A stretch of 64,000 nt of DNA from an uncultured Lachnospiraceae bacterium (GTDB taxonomy: Bacteria > Bacillota > Clostridia > Lachnospirales > Lachnospiraceae): assembly GCA_910588965.1 (NCBI GenBank), contig CAJUSO010000002.1:1-64000 (forward strand), given 5' to 3'. The notes beneath the pieces are model-generated. The model searched no databases. It had not been told where the DNA came from and saw only the letters and a list, made by a program, of their open reading frames with translations. The position numbers and the translations under genes are program-made. Shown piece after piece: positions 17,144-25,938 of the stretch; position 1 is the stretch's first letter; every line of letters begins with the position of its first letter.

Positions 17144-18238
17144 TTATGAAGATACTGGCAACTCTACGGTAAATACGGTTTTCCCCTCCCTGCTTTCTGC
17201 CCAAATCCTCCCCTGGTGCAGCTTTACGATTTCTTTTGCAATTGCAAGCCCAAGCCCGGCTCCCCCTGTCCGGCTCTGCCTTGCGCTGTCCAGGCGGTAA
17301 AATTGCTCAAACACCCGCGCCAGTTTCCCTGGCGGGATGGTAACCCCTATATTTTCAACCTGGATTCTTACTTTCTCCCCCACGGCCTTTGCATGGATGC
17401 CAACGGCGCTGCCCTCAGAACTGTACAGCACTGCATTCCGCAGCAGGTTGTCAAACACCCGCTGGAGCTTCTCTGGGTCGCAGGATAGCTTTATATGCTC
17501 CGGCTCCAGGCCCAATTCACACCTAAGCCCCTTTTCCTTCAGCATGGGATGGAATTCATATACCAACTGCTCCAGCATCCTATCCAGGGAAATCTCAGAC
17601 ATCTCCAGTTCCAGATGGGTCAGGTTAAACCTGGTAATCTCAAAAAACTCGTTGATTAATTCTTCCAGCCGTTCTGCTTTTCCTAAGGAAATGGATAAGT
17701 ACTTCTCCCGCAGCTTTGGGGAAATCATCTGCTCTTCCTTCAGCAGCGTCAGATAGCCAATCACAGAAGTCAGGGGCGTCTTCAAATCATGGGCAAGGTA
17801 TACCACCAGGTCATTTTTCCTCTGTTCCGCTTCCTTGGCCAGCCGTTCATTCCGATGGATCTGCAGCTTCACCTCATTCATATGCTGTTCCACCTCGCGC
17901 AGCTGGGGATGGAGCCGGATAAGGGTTTCCTCCCCTGCCAGCCCTTCCATGGCGTCTATCACTTCCTGGAAATAATTCAGAAGCTTCATCCAATAAAAAA
18001 GCCCAATCCCCAGAAGGCACGCCAAAAACAGAAGCGCCACAAATATCCCCTGGTTTTCCGAAATCCAATGGAGCAGCGGGTACACCCCTTCCGTACCGTA
18101 CCAAGTATAAGCCCTCATCAGGGATTTCCCCACCAAAAGGCAGGCTACCAGCAGGGCCATGCATACCAGGCCCGCCCGCAGCATCTTATGGAAAAAACGC
18201 TGTAATATAACTGCTTTGATATGCTTATGCTGTTCCAA
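17144..18238 (-). CDS. VanS-like sensor histidine kinase
   Basis: A 364-residue membrane kinase with two membrane segments (about 23-40 and 66-88) enclosing a short extracellular loop, so stimulus sensing may occur in or near the membrane. The dimerisation and phosphoacceptor box reads VVYLAHDLKTPLTSVIGYL, which together with EQRKNDLVVYLAHDL strongly recalls VanS. The ATP-binding part has LLRNAVLYS (N box), IGVTIPP and GGAGLGLAIAKEIV (G boxes). The start appears to be TTG 15 bp after the regulator stop. By context it phosphorylates the VanR-like regulator upstream. Whether it answers to glycopeptides or another wall signal cannot be read from the sequence. Confidence 0.85.
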   Translation of the reverse strand: MEQHKHIKAVILQRFFHKMLRAGLVCMALLVACLLVGKSLMRAYTWYGTEGVYPLLHWISENQGIFVALLFLACLLGIGLFYWMKLLNYFQEVIDAMEGLAGEETLIRLHPQLREVEQHMNEVKLQIHRNERLAKEAEQRKNDLVVYLAHDLKTPLTSVIGYLTLLKEEQMISPKLREKYLSISLGKAERLEELINEFFEITRFNLTHLELEMSEISLDRMLEQLVYEFHPMLKEKGLRCELGLEPEHIKLSCDPEKLQRVFDNLLRNAVLYSSEGSAVGIHAKAVGEKVRIQVENIGVTIPPGKLARVFEQFYRLDSARQSRTGGAGLGLAIAKEIVKLHQGRIWAESREGKTVFTVELPVSS

Positions 18239-18253
18239 AAGACAGGCACCCCC

Positions 18254-18958
18254 TCACTTCTCAATGGTATAGCCAATGCCCCAGACCGTTTTGATAAACT
18301 TCTGGTTCCGGTAGGAATCCTTGAGTTTTTCCCGGATCCTGCCAATATGGGCCATAACCGTATTGTTGTGGTCCAGGTACTTCTCCTTCCAAACAGCCTC
18401 AAACAGTTCCTCAGAAGGCACGACCTCCCCCTGATGGCTGCAAAGATACCATAAAACCGAAAATTCCAATGGGGTCAGGCTCAGCTCCTTCCCATAGAGG
18501 GAACAGCAGTGGGTACGCTGGTTCATGGCCAGCCCGCGGATTTCCAGTTCTTCCCCTGGCAGCCCTTCCTGCGGCGCCCCACCCCCATTGTATCGGTGGT
18601 ACCTGCGGAGCTGCGTCTTCACACGGGCAATGACCTCTAAGGGATTAAAAGGCTTTGTAATATAATCATCCGCCCCCAGCATCAGCCCCTTAATCTTATC
18701 CACATCCTCAACCCTGGCTGTCAGCATAATAATCGGGAAAAAATATTTTCTGCGGATGTCCTGGCAGAGCCAGAACCCGTCCACATCCGGCAGCATCACA
18801 TCCAAAAGCGCCAAGTCAACCTCCCTGCTTGCTACGCATTCTGCCGCTTCTTTTCCCTGATAAAACTTATATACCTGGTAGCCTTCATTTACCAGATACA
18901 GTTCCAGCAAATCGGCTACCTCCTGCTCATCGTCCACCACTAAAATACGCTCTGCCAT
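18254..18958 (-). CDS. VanR-like OmpR/PhoB-family response regulator
   Basis: A 234-residue regulator: receiver domain with VVDDEQE (7-13), phosphoacceptor Asp in LLDVMLPDVDGF, the conserved Thr in LTARVED and Lys in DYITKPFNPLE, followed by a winged-helix DNA-binding domain with LTPLEFSVLWYL and HIGRIREKL. The receiver sequence (EGYQVYKFY, VEDVDKIKGLMLGADDYITKPFNPLEVIARVK) resembles VanR closely. The start follows GTAGGAGGCAAGG. Likely targets could include vanG in this window, where 11-bp-spaced half-sites occur, but this is inference. Confidence 0.87.
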   Translation of the reverse strand: MAERILVVDDEQEVADLLELYLVNEGYQVYKFYQGKEAAECVASREVDLALLDVMLPDVDGFWLCQDIRRKYFFPIIMLTARVEDVDKIKGLMLGADDYITKPFNPLEVIARVKTQLRRYHRYNGGGAPQEGLPGEELEIRGLAMNQRTHCCSLYGKELSLTPLEFSVLWYLCSHQGEVVPSEELFEAVWKEKYLDHNNTVMAHIGRIREKLKDSYRNQKFIKTVWGIGYTIEK

Positions 18959-19076
18959 CCTTGCCTCCTACAAAAACCTGCTTCCTTGCCCCTGTTCCTC
19001 CCCCCATACCCCAGGCTTCCAAGGCCCCTGCCGCCTCTTGGCCGTACCGGCGCCTTATCCTTGTGCTTTCCTTCCC

Positions 19077-20339
19077 CTAACAGTCCCCTCCCTGTATGGG
19101 GGGCAGTTCTGCCAGGATATCTGGGAAGGCCTCCAGGCTCCTCCTTAGAATCCCCTGCATATAGGCAATGGCAATCCCATAATTGGTTATCGGCACGCCC
19201 TGGCCTTTTGCAGATTCCACCCGGTATTTCATCTCCCGCCCATTCAGCATGCACCCGCCGCAATGGATGGCCAGCTTGTACCCAGATAAATCCTCTGGGA
19301 ACTCCGTACCAGAAGTGAGTTTTATCTCCACCTTCTTTTCCGTATAGCCCTCCAGCCAAGCTGGGATTTTTACCGACCCTATGTCGCCGCACTGCCGATG
19401 GTGGGTACATCCTTCTGAAATCAGGACCTTATCGCCGTCTTTTAGGGTTTCTATGGCAGCCGCCCCCTGCACCGCCGCCTTCAGATCCCCTTTGTAACGG
19501 GCAAACAGGATAGAAAAAGAGGTCAGCAGGATATCCGCCGGCGTATCCTTATGGGCTTTGGCAAAGACCTGGCTGTCGGTGATAACCAACGCCGGCTTTT
19601 TCCCAAGCTGCCTTAAGGTCTCTTTGAGTTCCCCTTCTTTTACCACGATGGACACGGCGCCTGACTCTAGGATATCGCGGATGGCCTGCTGCTGGGGCAG
19701 GATAAGCCTGCCTTTCGGCGCTGCGGCGTCAATAGGCGTCACCAAGACCACAAAATCCATAGGCCGGAGCAGATCCCCCACAATACGCCCTTTGGGCTCT
19801 TGCCTGGCCGCAAGGCTTGCAATCCTTTCTTTCAGTTCCTGGATATGATAGCCGGTCTTGGCGCTGACATCAATGAAATCCCCTCCCGCTCCGAAGCTGG
19901 CGGCCTTCCCTGCAGCTTCCAGGGATCCCGATTGGTTTTCCTGGTACAGATCCATTTTATTAATGGCCATAAGAAAAGGGATTCCCTTTTCCCGGAATAC
20001 ATCCATCAGCTGCTTCTCCTCCATGGAAACCGCTGCCCCCGCTTCCACAACCAATACGGCCACATCCACCTTATTCAGCGCCTGCCTGGTCTTGCGGATA
20101 CGCCGTTCCCCTAATTCCCCGGTATCATCTATCCCCGGCGTGTCAATCACCACCACAGGCCCGACCGGCAGAAGCTCCATGGCCTTCTGCACCAAATCCG
20201 TCGTGGTCCCCTTCACCTCAGATACCACCGCCAAATCCTGCCCTGTCACCGCATTCACGACACTGGACTTGCCTACATTCCTCTTCCCAAAAAAACCGAT
20301 ATGTACGCGGCCAGAGGAAGGCGTGCTGTTTAAACCCAT
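19077..20339 (-). CDS. hydF: [FeFe]-hydrogenase maturation GTPase HydF
   Basis: Scaffold on which the HydE/HydG products build the 2Fe subcluster before transfer to apo-hydrogenase. It has 420 residues: an N-terminal Era-like GTPase domain with GKRNVGKSS (18-26), KGTTTD and DTPGIDD, a central dimerisation domain, and a C-terminal cluster-binding domain with GCTHHRQCGD and HCGGCM, matching the HydF Cys-X-His ... Cys-X-X-Cys pattern. The neighbour upstream is the TM1266-type protein usually found with this system. HydE, HydG and the hydrogenase itself are outside the window. Confidence 0.95.
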   Translation of the reverse strand: MGLNSTPSSGRVHIGFFGKRNVGKSSVVNAVTGQDLAVVSEVKGTTTDLVQKAMELLPVGPVVVIDTPGIDDTGELGERRIRKTRQALNKVDVAVLVVEAGAAVSMEEKQLMDVFREKGIPFLMAINKMDLYQENQSGSLEAAGKAASFGAGGDFIDVSAKTGYHIQELKERIASLAARQEPKGRIVGDLLRPMDFVVLVTPIDAAAPKGRLILPQQQAIRDILESGAVSIVVKEGELKETLRQLGKKPALVITDSQVFAKAHKDTPADILLTSFSILFARYKGDLKAAVQGAAAIETLKDGDKVLISEGCTHHRQCGDIGSVKIPAWLEGYTEKKVEIKLTSGTEFPEDLSGYKLAIHCGGCMLNGREMKYRVESAKGQGVPITNYGIAIAYMQGILRRSLEAFPDILAELPPIQGGDC

Positions 20340-20369
20340 AGACTGCTCCTTTCTTCGCCCTTTTGGGGC

Positions 20370-20615
20370 TTATACCTTCGAATAGGCCGCCTTGCTGCTC
20401 ACCCCGCTTAATTTCCCAATCTTCCCAGAAAGGGCGCTGATTGTATCCTGGGGCGCATCCACTGCAATACTGATAATATTAATCCCTTTCTTCGGATAGG
20501 GGATCCCCATCCGCCCAACAATATACGTTCCATATGCATGGAGGATCTGGTTCAGCGCTTCGACGGACGAAGGCTCCTCCACGATAATCCCGATGATTGC
20601 CACTCTTGATTCCAT
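20370..20615 (-). CDS. TM1266-type putative iron-only hydrogenase system regulator
   Basis: An 81-residue ACT-like (ferredoxin fold) protein that begins SRVAIIGIIVEEP and contains YGTYIVGRMGIPYP and GINIISIAVDAPQDTISALSGKIGKL, the family signature. Members co-occur with hydEFG and are annotated as possible regulators; the biochemical role is not established. It precedes hydF by 30 bp and is preceded by GGAAGGAAGCAC. Confidence 0.88.
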   Translation of the reverse strand: MESRVAIIGIIVEEPSSVEALNQILHAYGTYIVGRMGIPYPKKGINIISIAVDAPQDTISALSGKIGKLSGVSSKAAYSKV

Positions 20616-20654
20616 GTGCTTCCTTCCCTTCCTTTTGGGGAAATATCCATTGTC

Positions 20655-21269
20655 TTATCCGGGGATTGGCTCAAATTCCCTCAAATCATTTTCCGTAATT
20701 TTGCGGATTACCTTACAAGGGACGCCCGCCGCAAAGCACATGTCTGGGATATCCCTGGTGACAACGCTTCCGGCCCCAATAACCGCCCCCATGCCGATTG
20801 ACACCCCAGCCCCGATAACCGCATTGCTCCCAATCCACGCATAATCCCCGATGGTAACTTTTTTACAGTACATTTCCCCACGGGTGCGTAATTTATAATG
20901 CATCGGGTGGTTCGTCGTGCTGATTGTGACATTCGGGGCAATCAATACCCCTTTCCCTATGTGGATTTCGTAGTCATCCACTAATGTGAGGTTGGAATTG
21001 ATATAAGTACCATCCCCAATCGACACCGTCTTGCCCATCGCCAGGCTAAGCGGCGGCTCAATCCACACCTGCTCCCCTAAGGAAGCAAAAAGCTTCTCCC
21101 ATATTTCCCTTCTCTTTTCCACTTCCGTTGCCTTTGTCTGGTTAAACTCCTGGCAAAGCCCTCTTGCAAATACCTGCTGGCCTAGGTTCTCGCCGGTATC
21201 TATCCACAACAGGCCTTTTGCCCTCCGTTCTGCCATAGGCAGCTTACAGGGCTGTCCATCTGTTCCCAT
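20655..21269 (-). CDS. Sugar O-acetyltransferase (maltose/galactoside acetyltransferase type)
   Basis: Left-handed beta-helix acetyltransferase of 204 residues that would move acetyl from acetyl-CoA to a sugar hydroxyl. The N-terminal mac domain (about 1-70) and hexapeptide repeats (GDGTYINSNLTLVDDYEIHI, KVTIGDYAWIGSNAVIGAGV, IGMGAVIGAGSVVTRDIP) are clear; the catalytic His lies in TISTTNHPMHYKLR. A role in detoxifying non-metabolised sugars is the usual assumption. It starts behind AGGAGGGATAG and lies 40 bp before the TM1266-type gene without an evident functional link. Confidence 0.88.
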   Translation of the reverse strand: MGTDGQPCKLPMAERRAKGLLWIDTGENLGQQVFARGLCQEFNQTKATEVEKRREIWEKLFASLGEQVWIEPPLSLAMGKTVSIGDGTYINSNLTLVDDYEIHIGKGVLIAPNVTISTTNHPMHYKLRTRGEMYCKKVTIGDYAWIGSNAVIGAGVSIGMGAVIGAGSVVTRDIPDMCFAAGVPCKVIRKITENDLREFEPIPG

Positions 21270-21339
21270 CTATCCCTCCTATTGCACTAACATTACGTCC
21301 CCAGCCTTCCGAAGCCAAGCTTCCTATGGCTGGCCCTGC

Positions 21340-21570
21340 TCACTCATCAAACTCCACCGTTACAAAAAATCCTTTCGGCGTCTCATGCACCTTCACCACT
21401 TTCCCTTCCGTGGATTTCAGCCGCTCGCTAAACCCAAAGTTTGCAGACATTGCAAACGCTTTCCCTAATGTATAATAATAAGAGCTGGGCAGCCTCCCCT
21501 CTGTGACCGGAAGGATATCCCCTTCCTTCAAAAGCCCTGTACGCTCCATCTTAAATTCCATCTGACGCAT
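21340..21570 (-). CDS. Small conserved hypothetical protein downstream of trkH
   Basis: A 76-residue protein from MRQMEFKME with GGGAGGAG 7 nt upstream. It contains GDILPVTEGRLPSSYYYTLG, NFGFSERLKSTEGKVV and ends PKGFFVTVEFDE, which looks like a compact all-beta fold and is too well formed to be chance. I do not know a function. The longer frame would add 30 residues made entirely of an upstream tandem repeat and is rejected. It follows trkH, so a link to potassium uptake is possible but unsupported. Confidence 0.6.
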   Translation of the reverse strand: MRQMEFKMERTGLLKEGDILPVTEGRLPSSYYYTLGKAFAMSANFGFSERLKSTEGKVVKVHETPKGFFVTVEFDE

Positions 21571-21583
21571 CCCGGCACTCCTC

Positions 21584-21741
21584 CCATCCCTTCTTCCGGC
21601 TCCCTTTCCATCCCTTCTTCCCAGCGCCCTTTCCATTCCTTCTTCCGGCGCTCTTTCCATCCCTTCTTCCTGGCTCCCTTTCCATCCCTTCTTCCGGCGC
21701 TCTTTCCATCCCTTCTTCCTGGCGCTCTTTCCATCCCCATC
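21584..21741. repeat. Six to seven degenerate 24-25 bp repeats between trkH and a small gene
   Basis: Plus-strand consensus CATCCCTTCTTCCGGCGCTC followed by TTTC. On the coding strand each unit contains GAAGAAGGGATGG, a Shine-Dalgarno-like run touching an ATG. Unit lengths alternate between 24 and 25 bp, so this is not a coding repeat. Confidence 0.85.
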
Positions 21742-21807
21742 CCGCTTGAAGCTCCCTAAGCCTGGACTGCCGGGGCAAAGGGACGCATCCCCCCTCTCCT
21801 GTAGCCC

Positions 21808-23247
21808 TTACCGTTTCTTCCAGGTAGCAGGCGTGAACAGCAGCAGGAGCGGGAACAGTTCCAGCCTCCCAGCCAGCATGTCGAACATCAGCACATATTT
21901 GGCAGGCTGGGAATAAACGGCAAAATTACTGGCAGGGCCCACTTGCTCCAGCCCGGGGCCGATATTATTCAGCGTAGCTGCCACCGCAGTGAAATTCGTG
22001 GTGAAGTCCAGGTTATCCAGGGAAACCAGAAGCGCCGACGCCCCATAAATCAGGATATATGCAATAAAGAACACTGAAACGGAGCGCAGCACGTCCTTCC
22101 CTACCACATGCTGCTCAAAATGCACCTGGCGGATACGCTTGGGGTGGATTAAATGGGACAGCTCATTTTTCACCAGCTTCATCATAATAATAACCCTGGA
22201 AACCTTTATCCCGCCCCCGGTACTGCCTGCGCAGGCGCCGCAGAACATCAGGAGCACCAGGATAAACTTGGAAAACTCCGGCCATTGGTTAAAATCTACC
22301 GTGGAATACCCTGTGGTGGTAATCACAGACGCCACCTGGAAGGCCACATGGCGTACCGCCTCAGACAGCGAGGCAAAGCCGCCCCTGGCATTTATGGTAA
22401 TCAGCAGGATTGCCCCAAAGATAATCCCCAGGTAATACCGCATTTCCTCATGGCGCAGCGCCTGGAACGGCTTCTTGCTCCACACGAGGTAATAGACGTT
22501 AAAATTAATGCCGAACAGCACCATAAAGACCGTTATAATCACCTGGGACGCCACCGGATAGCTGGCGATGCTGTCGTTTAACACGCCGAACCCCCCTGTC
22601 CCCGCCGTACCGAAAGACAAGGTCAAAGCCTCAAAAGGCGACATCCCTGTTATTAAAAGCAGTATAATCTGGATTATGGTCAGGAAAATATACATTTCAT
22701 ACAAAATCCTGGCCGTATGCCTCACCCTGGGCACCAGCTTCCCAACCGTAGGCCCTGGGCTTTCCGCACGCATTAAGTGCATATTATAGCCGCCCGCCAG
22801 CGGAAGCACTGCCAAAATCAGCACCAGGACGCCCATGCCGCCAATCCAATGGGTAAAACTGCGCCAGAACAGGTTGCATTGGGAAAGCGCTTCCACATTT
22901 CCCAAAATACTGGCCCCTGTGGTGGTCAGGCCGGAAATCGTCTCAAACAGCGCATCTGTGTAGGAAGGGAATTCCCCTGAGAAAAACAAGGGCAGCGCCC
23001 CTGTCAGGCTTAAAACAATCCAGCTTGCAGATACTGCCACAAACCCTTCCCTGGCGTAAAATACATTGCTCTTGGGCTTCTTTAATTTCCCCAGGAAGCC
23101 CAAGAGCAGGCAGCCTGCCATCACTACGGCATAAGCCCATCCTTCCCGTTCCCCGTAGACGAGGGCCGCCAGGCAAGGCAGCGCCAGGAAAATTGCCTGA
23201 AATTCCAATACCCGGCAAAGGATATACCGAATAACCGAATAATTCAT
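21808..23247 (-). CDS. trkH: Trk-type potassium uptake membrane subunit
   Basis: K+-translocating subunit with four repeated pore loops. The 479-residue protein has about ten hydrophobic segments; selectivity-loop sequences are seen in SGLTTTGASILG, FGTAGTGGFGVLND, ITTTGYSTVDFNQWP and AATLNNIGPGLEQVGP. CAGSTGGGIKVSRVI is a further TrkH/KtrB family signature. The gene follows trkA by 15 bp, so membrane and regulatory subunits are made together. The start is preceded by GGGGGGATAGAG. Confidence 0.93.
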   Translation of the reverse strand: MNYSVIRYILCRVLEFQAIFLALPCLAALVYGEREGWAYAVVMAGCLLLGFLGKLKKPKSNVFYAREGFVAVSASWIVLSLTGALPLFFSGEFPSYTDALFETISGLTTTGASILGNVEALSQCNLFWRSFTHWIGGMGVLVLILAVLPLAGGYNMHLMRAESPGPTVGKLVPRVRHTARILYEMYIFLTIIQIILLLITGMSPFEALTLSFGTAGTGGFGVLNDSIASYPVASQVIITVFMVLFGINFNVYYLVWSKKPFQALRHEEMRYYLGIIFGAILLITINARGGFASLSEAVRHVAFQVASVITTTGYSTVDFNQWPEFSKFILVLLMFCGACAGSTGGGIKVSRVIIMMKLVKNELSHLIHPKRIRQVHFEQHVVGKDVLRSVSVFFIAYILIYGASALLVSLDNLDFTTNFTAVAATLNNIGPGLEQVGPASNFAVYSQPAKYVLMFDMLAGRLELFPLLLLFTPATWKKR

Positions 23248-23262
23248 CTCTATCCCCCCTGC

Positions 23263-24618
23263 CTATTTCAGAATATCCCGTAAGTCATGGAACCCTTGGT
23301 TCGTGGTCACCACAGCCACCGTATCGCCCACTTCAATGGTGTCCTGCCCCCCTGGGGTAATGATGATGCCCCTGCGGCTGATGCAGGCTATCAGCACGTT
23401 TTCCTTGAGCTGCAGTTCCTTTAAGGGAACCCCTACCAGTTCAGACCTTTCCCGCACCCGGAACTCCAATGCCTCCACCTTGCCGTCAATCAGGCGGTAC
23501 AGCGTCTCCACATTACTGCCGATGGAATTCTGCATGGCACGGACATACTGGAGGATATATTCCGCTGTGATATTCTTCGGGTACAGCACGCTCCCCAAAT
23601 CCAGCTTATCAATAATTTCATCATAATCAATCCTATGTACCTTGGTAATGGTCTTTGCCTTGGAAACACTCTGGGCAAAGAGGCTCAGCATGATGTTCTC
23701 TTCATCCAGGCTGGTCCAGGACACAAAAGAATGGGCTTGCAGAAGCCCCTCTTCGTAGAGCAGGTTACGTTCTGTCCCATCCCCATGGATAACCATTGCC
23801 TGGGGCAGAAGGTCGCTCAGCTCATTGCATCTCTCCTTATCCTGCTCAATAATCTTAATGCTGATGCCCATGGGCAGCAGCTGCTTCGCCAGATAATAGG
23901 TCGTCTCCCCGCCGCCTATAATCATGCAGCTCTTAATCCGGTTCGTAGCCATCCCGATTTTACGGAAAAACTCATTGGCCTTCTTGGATGAGGCCACCAC
24001 CGTAATCACATCTTTTTCCTGCAGCTCAAAATTCCCGGAAGGGATGTATACTTCCTCCCCCCGCTCCACAGAACAGATAAGCACATCGCAATGGAGCCCG
24101 CTGGAAATATAGGTCAGGGGCTGCCCGCCCAGCACAGAGCCCTCGCCAATCTTGCACTGCAGAAGCTCTACCCTGCCCTTGGCAAAGGTATCCACCTTAA
24201 TGGCAGAAGGGAACTTGAGCAGACGGGCAATCTCGCTGGCCGCTGCATATTCCGGGTTAATGACCATGGACAGGCCAAGTTCCTCCTTGATATACCCAAT
24301 CTCCCGGTTGTAAATCGGGTTACGCACCCTGGCAACTGTATTGCAGCCCCCTGTCTTCCTGGCAATCAGGCAGCAGAGCAGGTTCAGTTCATCTGAGGTA
24401 GTAACCGCAATCAAAAGATCCGCTTCCTCAATCCCTGCCTCATTCTGCACATTGAAACTCGCACCGTTCCCTACTACGCCCATCACGTCAAAGCGGTTGG
24501 CCACGCTCTCCGCCCGCTGGGCATCCGTATCGATTACGGTAATGTTATGGCCTTCTTTGCTTAACTGTTCTGTCAAGGTTGCGCCCACATTCCCGCAACC
24601 CACTATGATTATCTGCAT
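23263..24618 (-). CDS. trkA: Trk potassium transport regulatory subunit TrkA
   Basis: Cytoplasmic gating subunit with two tandem RCK units, each a Rossmann NAD(H)-binding domain plus a TrkA-C domain. In 451 residues the first nucleotide site is IIVGCGNVGATL (3-14) with IDTD at the end of the second strand, and the second is MIIGGGETTYYLAKQL with IIEQDKERC. TrkA_C pieces follow each (around VELLQCKIGEGSVLGG and VGVPLKELQLKEN). The ATG at 24618 has GGAGG 5 nt upstream; the longer TTG start is less likely. Confidence 0.94.
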   Translation of the reverse strand: MQIIIVGCGNVGATLTEQLSKEGHNITVIDTDAQRAESVANRFDVMGVVGNGASFNVQNEAGIEEADLLIAVTTSDELNLLCCLIARKTGGCNTVARVRNPIYNREIGYIKEELGLSMVINPEYAAASEIARLLKFPSAIKVDTFAKGRVELLQCKIGEGSVLGGQPLTYISSGLHCDVLICSVERGEEVYIPSGNFELQEKDVITVVASSKKANEFFRKIGMATNRIKSCMIIGGGETTYYLAKQLLPMGISIKIIEQDKERCNELSDLLPQAMVIHGDGTERNLLYEEGLLQAHSFVSWTSLDEENIMLSLFAQSVSKAKTITKVHRIDYDEIIDKLDLGSVLYPKNITAEYILQYVRAMQNSIGSNVETLYRLIDGKVEALEFRVRERSELVGVPLKELQLKENVLIACISRRGIIITPGGQDTIEVGDTVAVVTTNQGFHDLRDILK

Positions 24619-24654
24619 GTCAACCTCCAGCAACCTCCGGCAGATTTCTGTCGT

Positions 24655-25548
24655 TTATTCTTTATATTTTTTTATTAATCCAATCCCAATGGGATACGGC
24701 CCTGTATGGACGCCTATGGTAGCCCCAATCTGGAAGATATCCACCTTGCCATAATTGGAATAGGCCTTTAAGGAAGCCTCCAGCTGGCCGCGGAACGCCG
24801 CGGCTTCTTCGTAATCATATCCATAGCCTACCACTATCCGGTAATTATCCGGGGATTCCCCCACTTTTTCAAAATGGGCTTTTGCCTGCTCAATCAGGCG
24901 CACCATCCCCTTTTTGCGGCTCCGGGTAATCCCTGTGGGGAAGATCTCGCCCTCTTTTAACATAATCAGCGGCTTAATCCCCAAGGTAGAGGCCGCCGTC
25001 CCCATCACTTTCCCAATCCTTCCCCCATGGATCAGGTATTCGTAATTCCCCACGGTAAAAATAATACGCCCCGTAGGCTTAATCCTCTCGATGGCATCCA
25101 CCGCCTCGTCAAAGGACAGGCCATCCTGCTGCATCCTGGCAGCTTCCAGCACCAAAAGCCCCTGGAGCACCGTATTAACCATCGTATCAACCACTTGGAT
25201 GCGGATACCCGGATATTCCTCCTCCAGCAAACCTGCCGCCGTCTTGGCTGAATTATAAGAACCGCTGAATTTCGTCGTGATGCACAGGCAAATGATATCC
25301 TTCCCCTCCTGGGCATAAGGGGTAAATGCCTCTACATAATCCTGTACGGAGGGCAGGGACGATTGCGGGTACCTATCCGGATGGCGCACCATCTCCCCAT
25401 AAAATTCCCTGACGCTGATTTCCTCCATTTCCTTCTGATAAGCCTTCCCGTCAAATGTCACGTAAAAAGGCACGACCCGGACGCCTGCCCGCTTCGCCCT
25501 CTCTTCCCCTAAATCACAGGAACCATCTGTAATAATCTGATATGCCAT
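24655..25548 (-). CDS. DegV family fatty-acid-binding protein
   Basis: DegV/FakB proteins bind a fatty acid and present it to the kinase FakA for phosphorylation, feeding exogenous acids into phospholipids. The roughly 297-residue protein has YQIITDGSCDLGEE at its start, the SSLPSVQDY stretch and TKFSGSYNSA forming the head-group site, HGGRIGKV, and a C-terminal IGATIGVHTGPYPIGIG. No fakA is in the window. Two ATG starts are possible; the one chosen has GGAG 9 nt upstream, the other adds five residues. Confidence 0.85.
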   Translation of the reverse strand: MAYQIITDGSCDLGEERAKRAGVRVVPFYVTFDGKAYQKEMEEISVREFYGEMVRHPDRYPQSSLPSVQDYVEAFTPYAQEGKDIICLCITTKFSGSYNSAKTAAGLLEEEYPGIRIQVVDTMVNTVLQGLLVLEAARMQQDGLSFDEAVDAIERIKPTGRIIFTVGNYEYLIHGGRIGKVMGTAASTLGIKPLIMLKEGEIFPTGITRSRKKGMVRLIEQAKAHFEKVGESPDNYRIVVGYGYDYEEAAAFRGQLEASLKAYSNYGKVDIFQIGATIGVHTGPYPIGIGLIKKYKE

Positions 25549-25635
25549 AGGCTTTTTCTCCATTTATGCCAAATTTCTCTGTATCCAGGAAATACCGCGC
25601 CTGCTGCCATCTGCCGCAGCTTAGTACTTCCTGCC

Positions 25636-25676
25636 GCCTATTATAGGCCCTTTTGCCAAAAAAGAAAAGGGGTTTT
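25636..25676 (-). promoter_or_regulatory. Probable degV promoter with overlapping dyad
   Basis: TATAAT on the minus strand (25640-25645) lies inside the palindrome GCCTA-TTA-TAGGC (25636-25648). Just upstream, 25651-25676 repeats the CCTTTTCTTTTTTGGCAAAA stretch seen before fba. No good -35 is present at 17 bp, so an activator or the dyad may matter. Confidence 0.5.
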
Positions 25677-25780
25677 CCTACTTTCCAATAATTTAGCAAA
25701 CCAGCGCCGTTTTTTATGGATCCCTGCAAGTTCCCTATTGTTTTCGGGCAAATTGAAAAGTTTCAAATTTCCATCACAAT

Positions 25781-25802
25781 TTTTGGATATAATAATCCAA
25801 AA
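25781..25802 (+). promoter_or_regulatory. Dyad TTTTGGAT-N6-ATCCAAAA before a two-component operon
   Basis: Perfect 8-bp arms with ATAATA between, so the dyad overlaps a TATAAT at 25788-25793. It lies about 140 bp before the response regulator start, an operator-like position, perhaps for autoregulation. The remaining 25564-25938 gap shows no gene. Confidence 0.45.
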
Positions 25803-25938
25803 TGAGTAAAGTGCGCTAGGCAGGCCCATTTATCCACAAAACATAAGATATATACTGACTACATCTATCCGGCATCCTATCCTTGCCGGATATTTCTTGA
25901 AACTACCAAACCTTAATTATAAAATGAAAGAAGTACCC

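Noticed and set aside
21571..21660. Upstream extension of the small gene after trkH
   Set aside because: The extra residues are only the translated 24-25 bp repeats, and the Shine-Dalgarno favours the later ATG.
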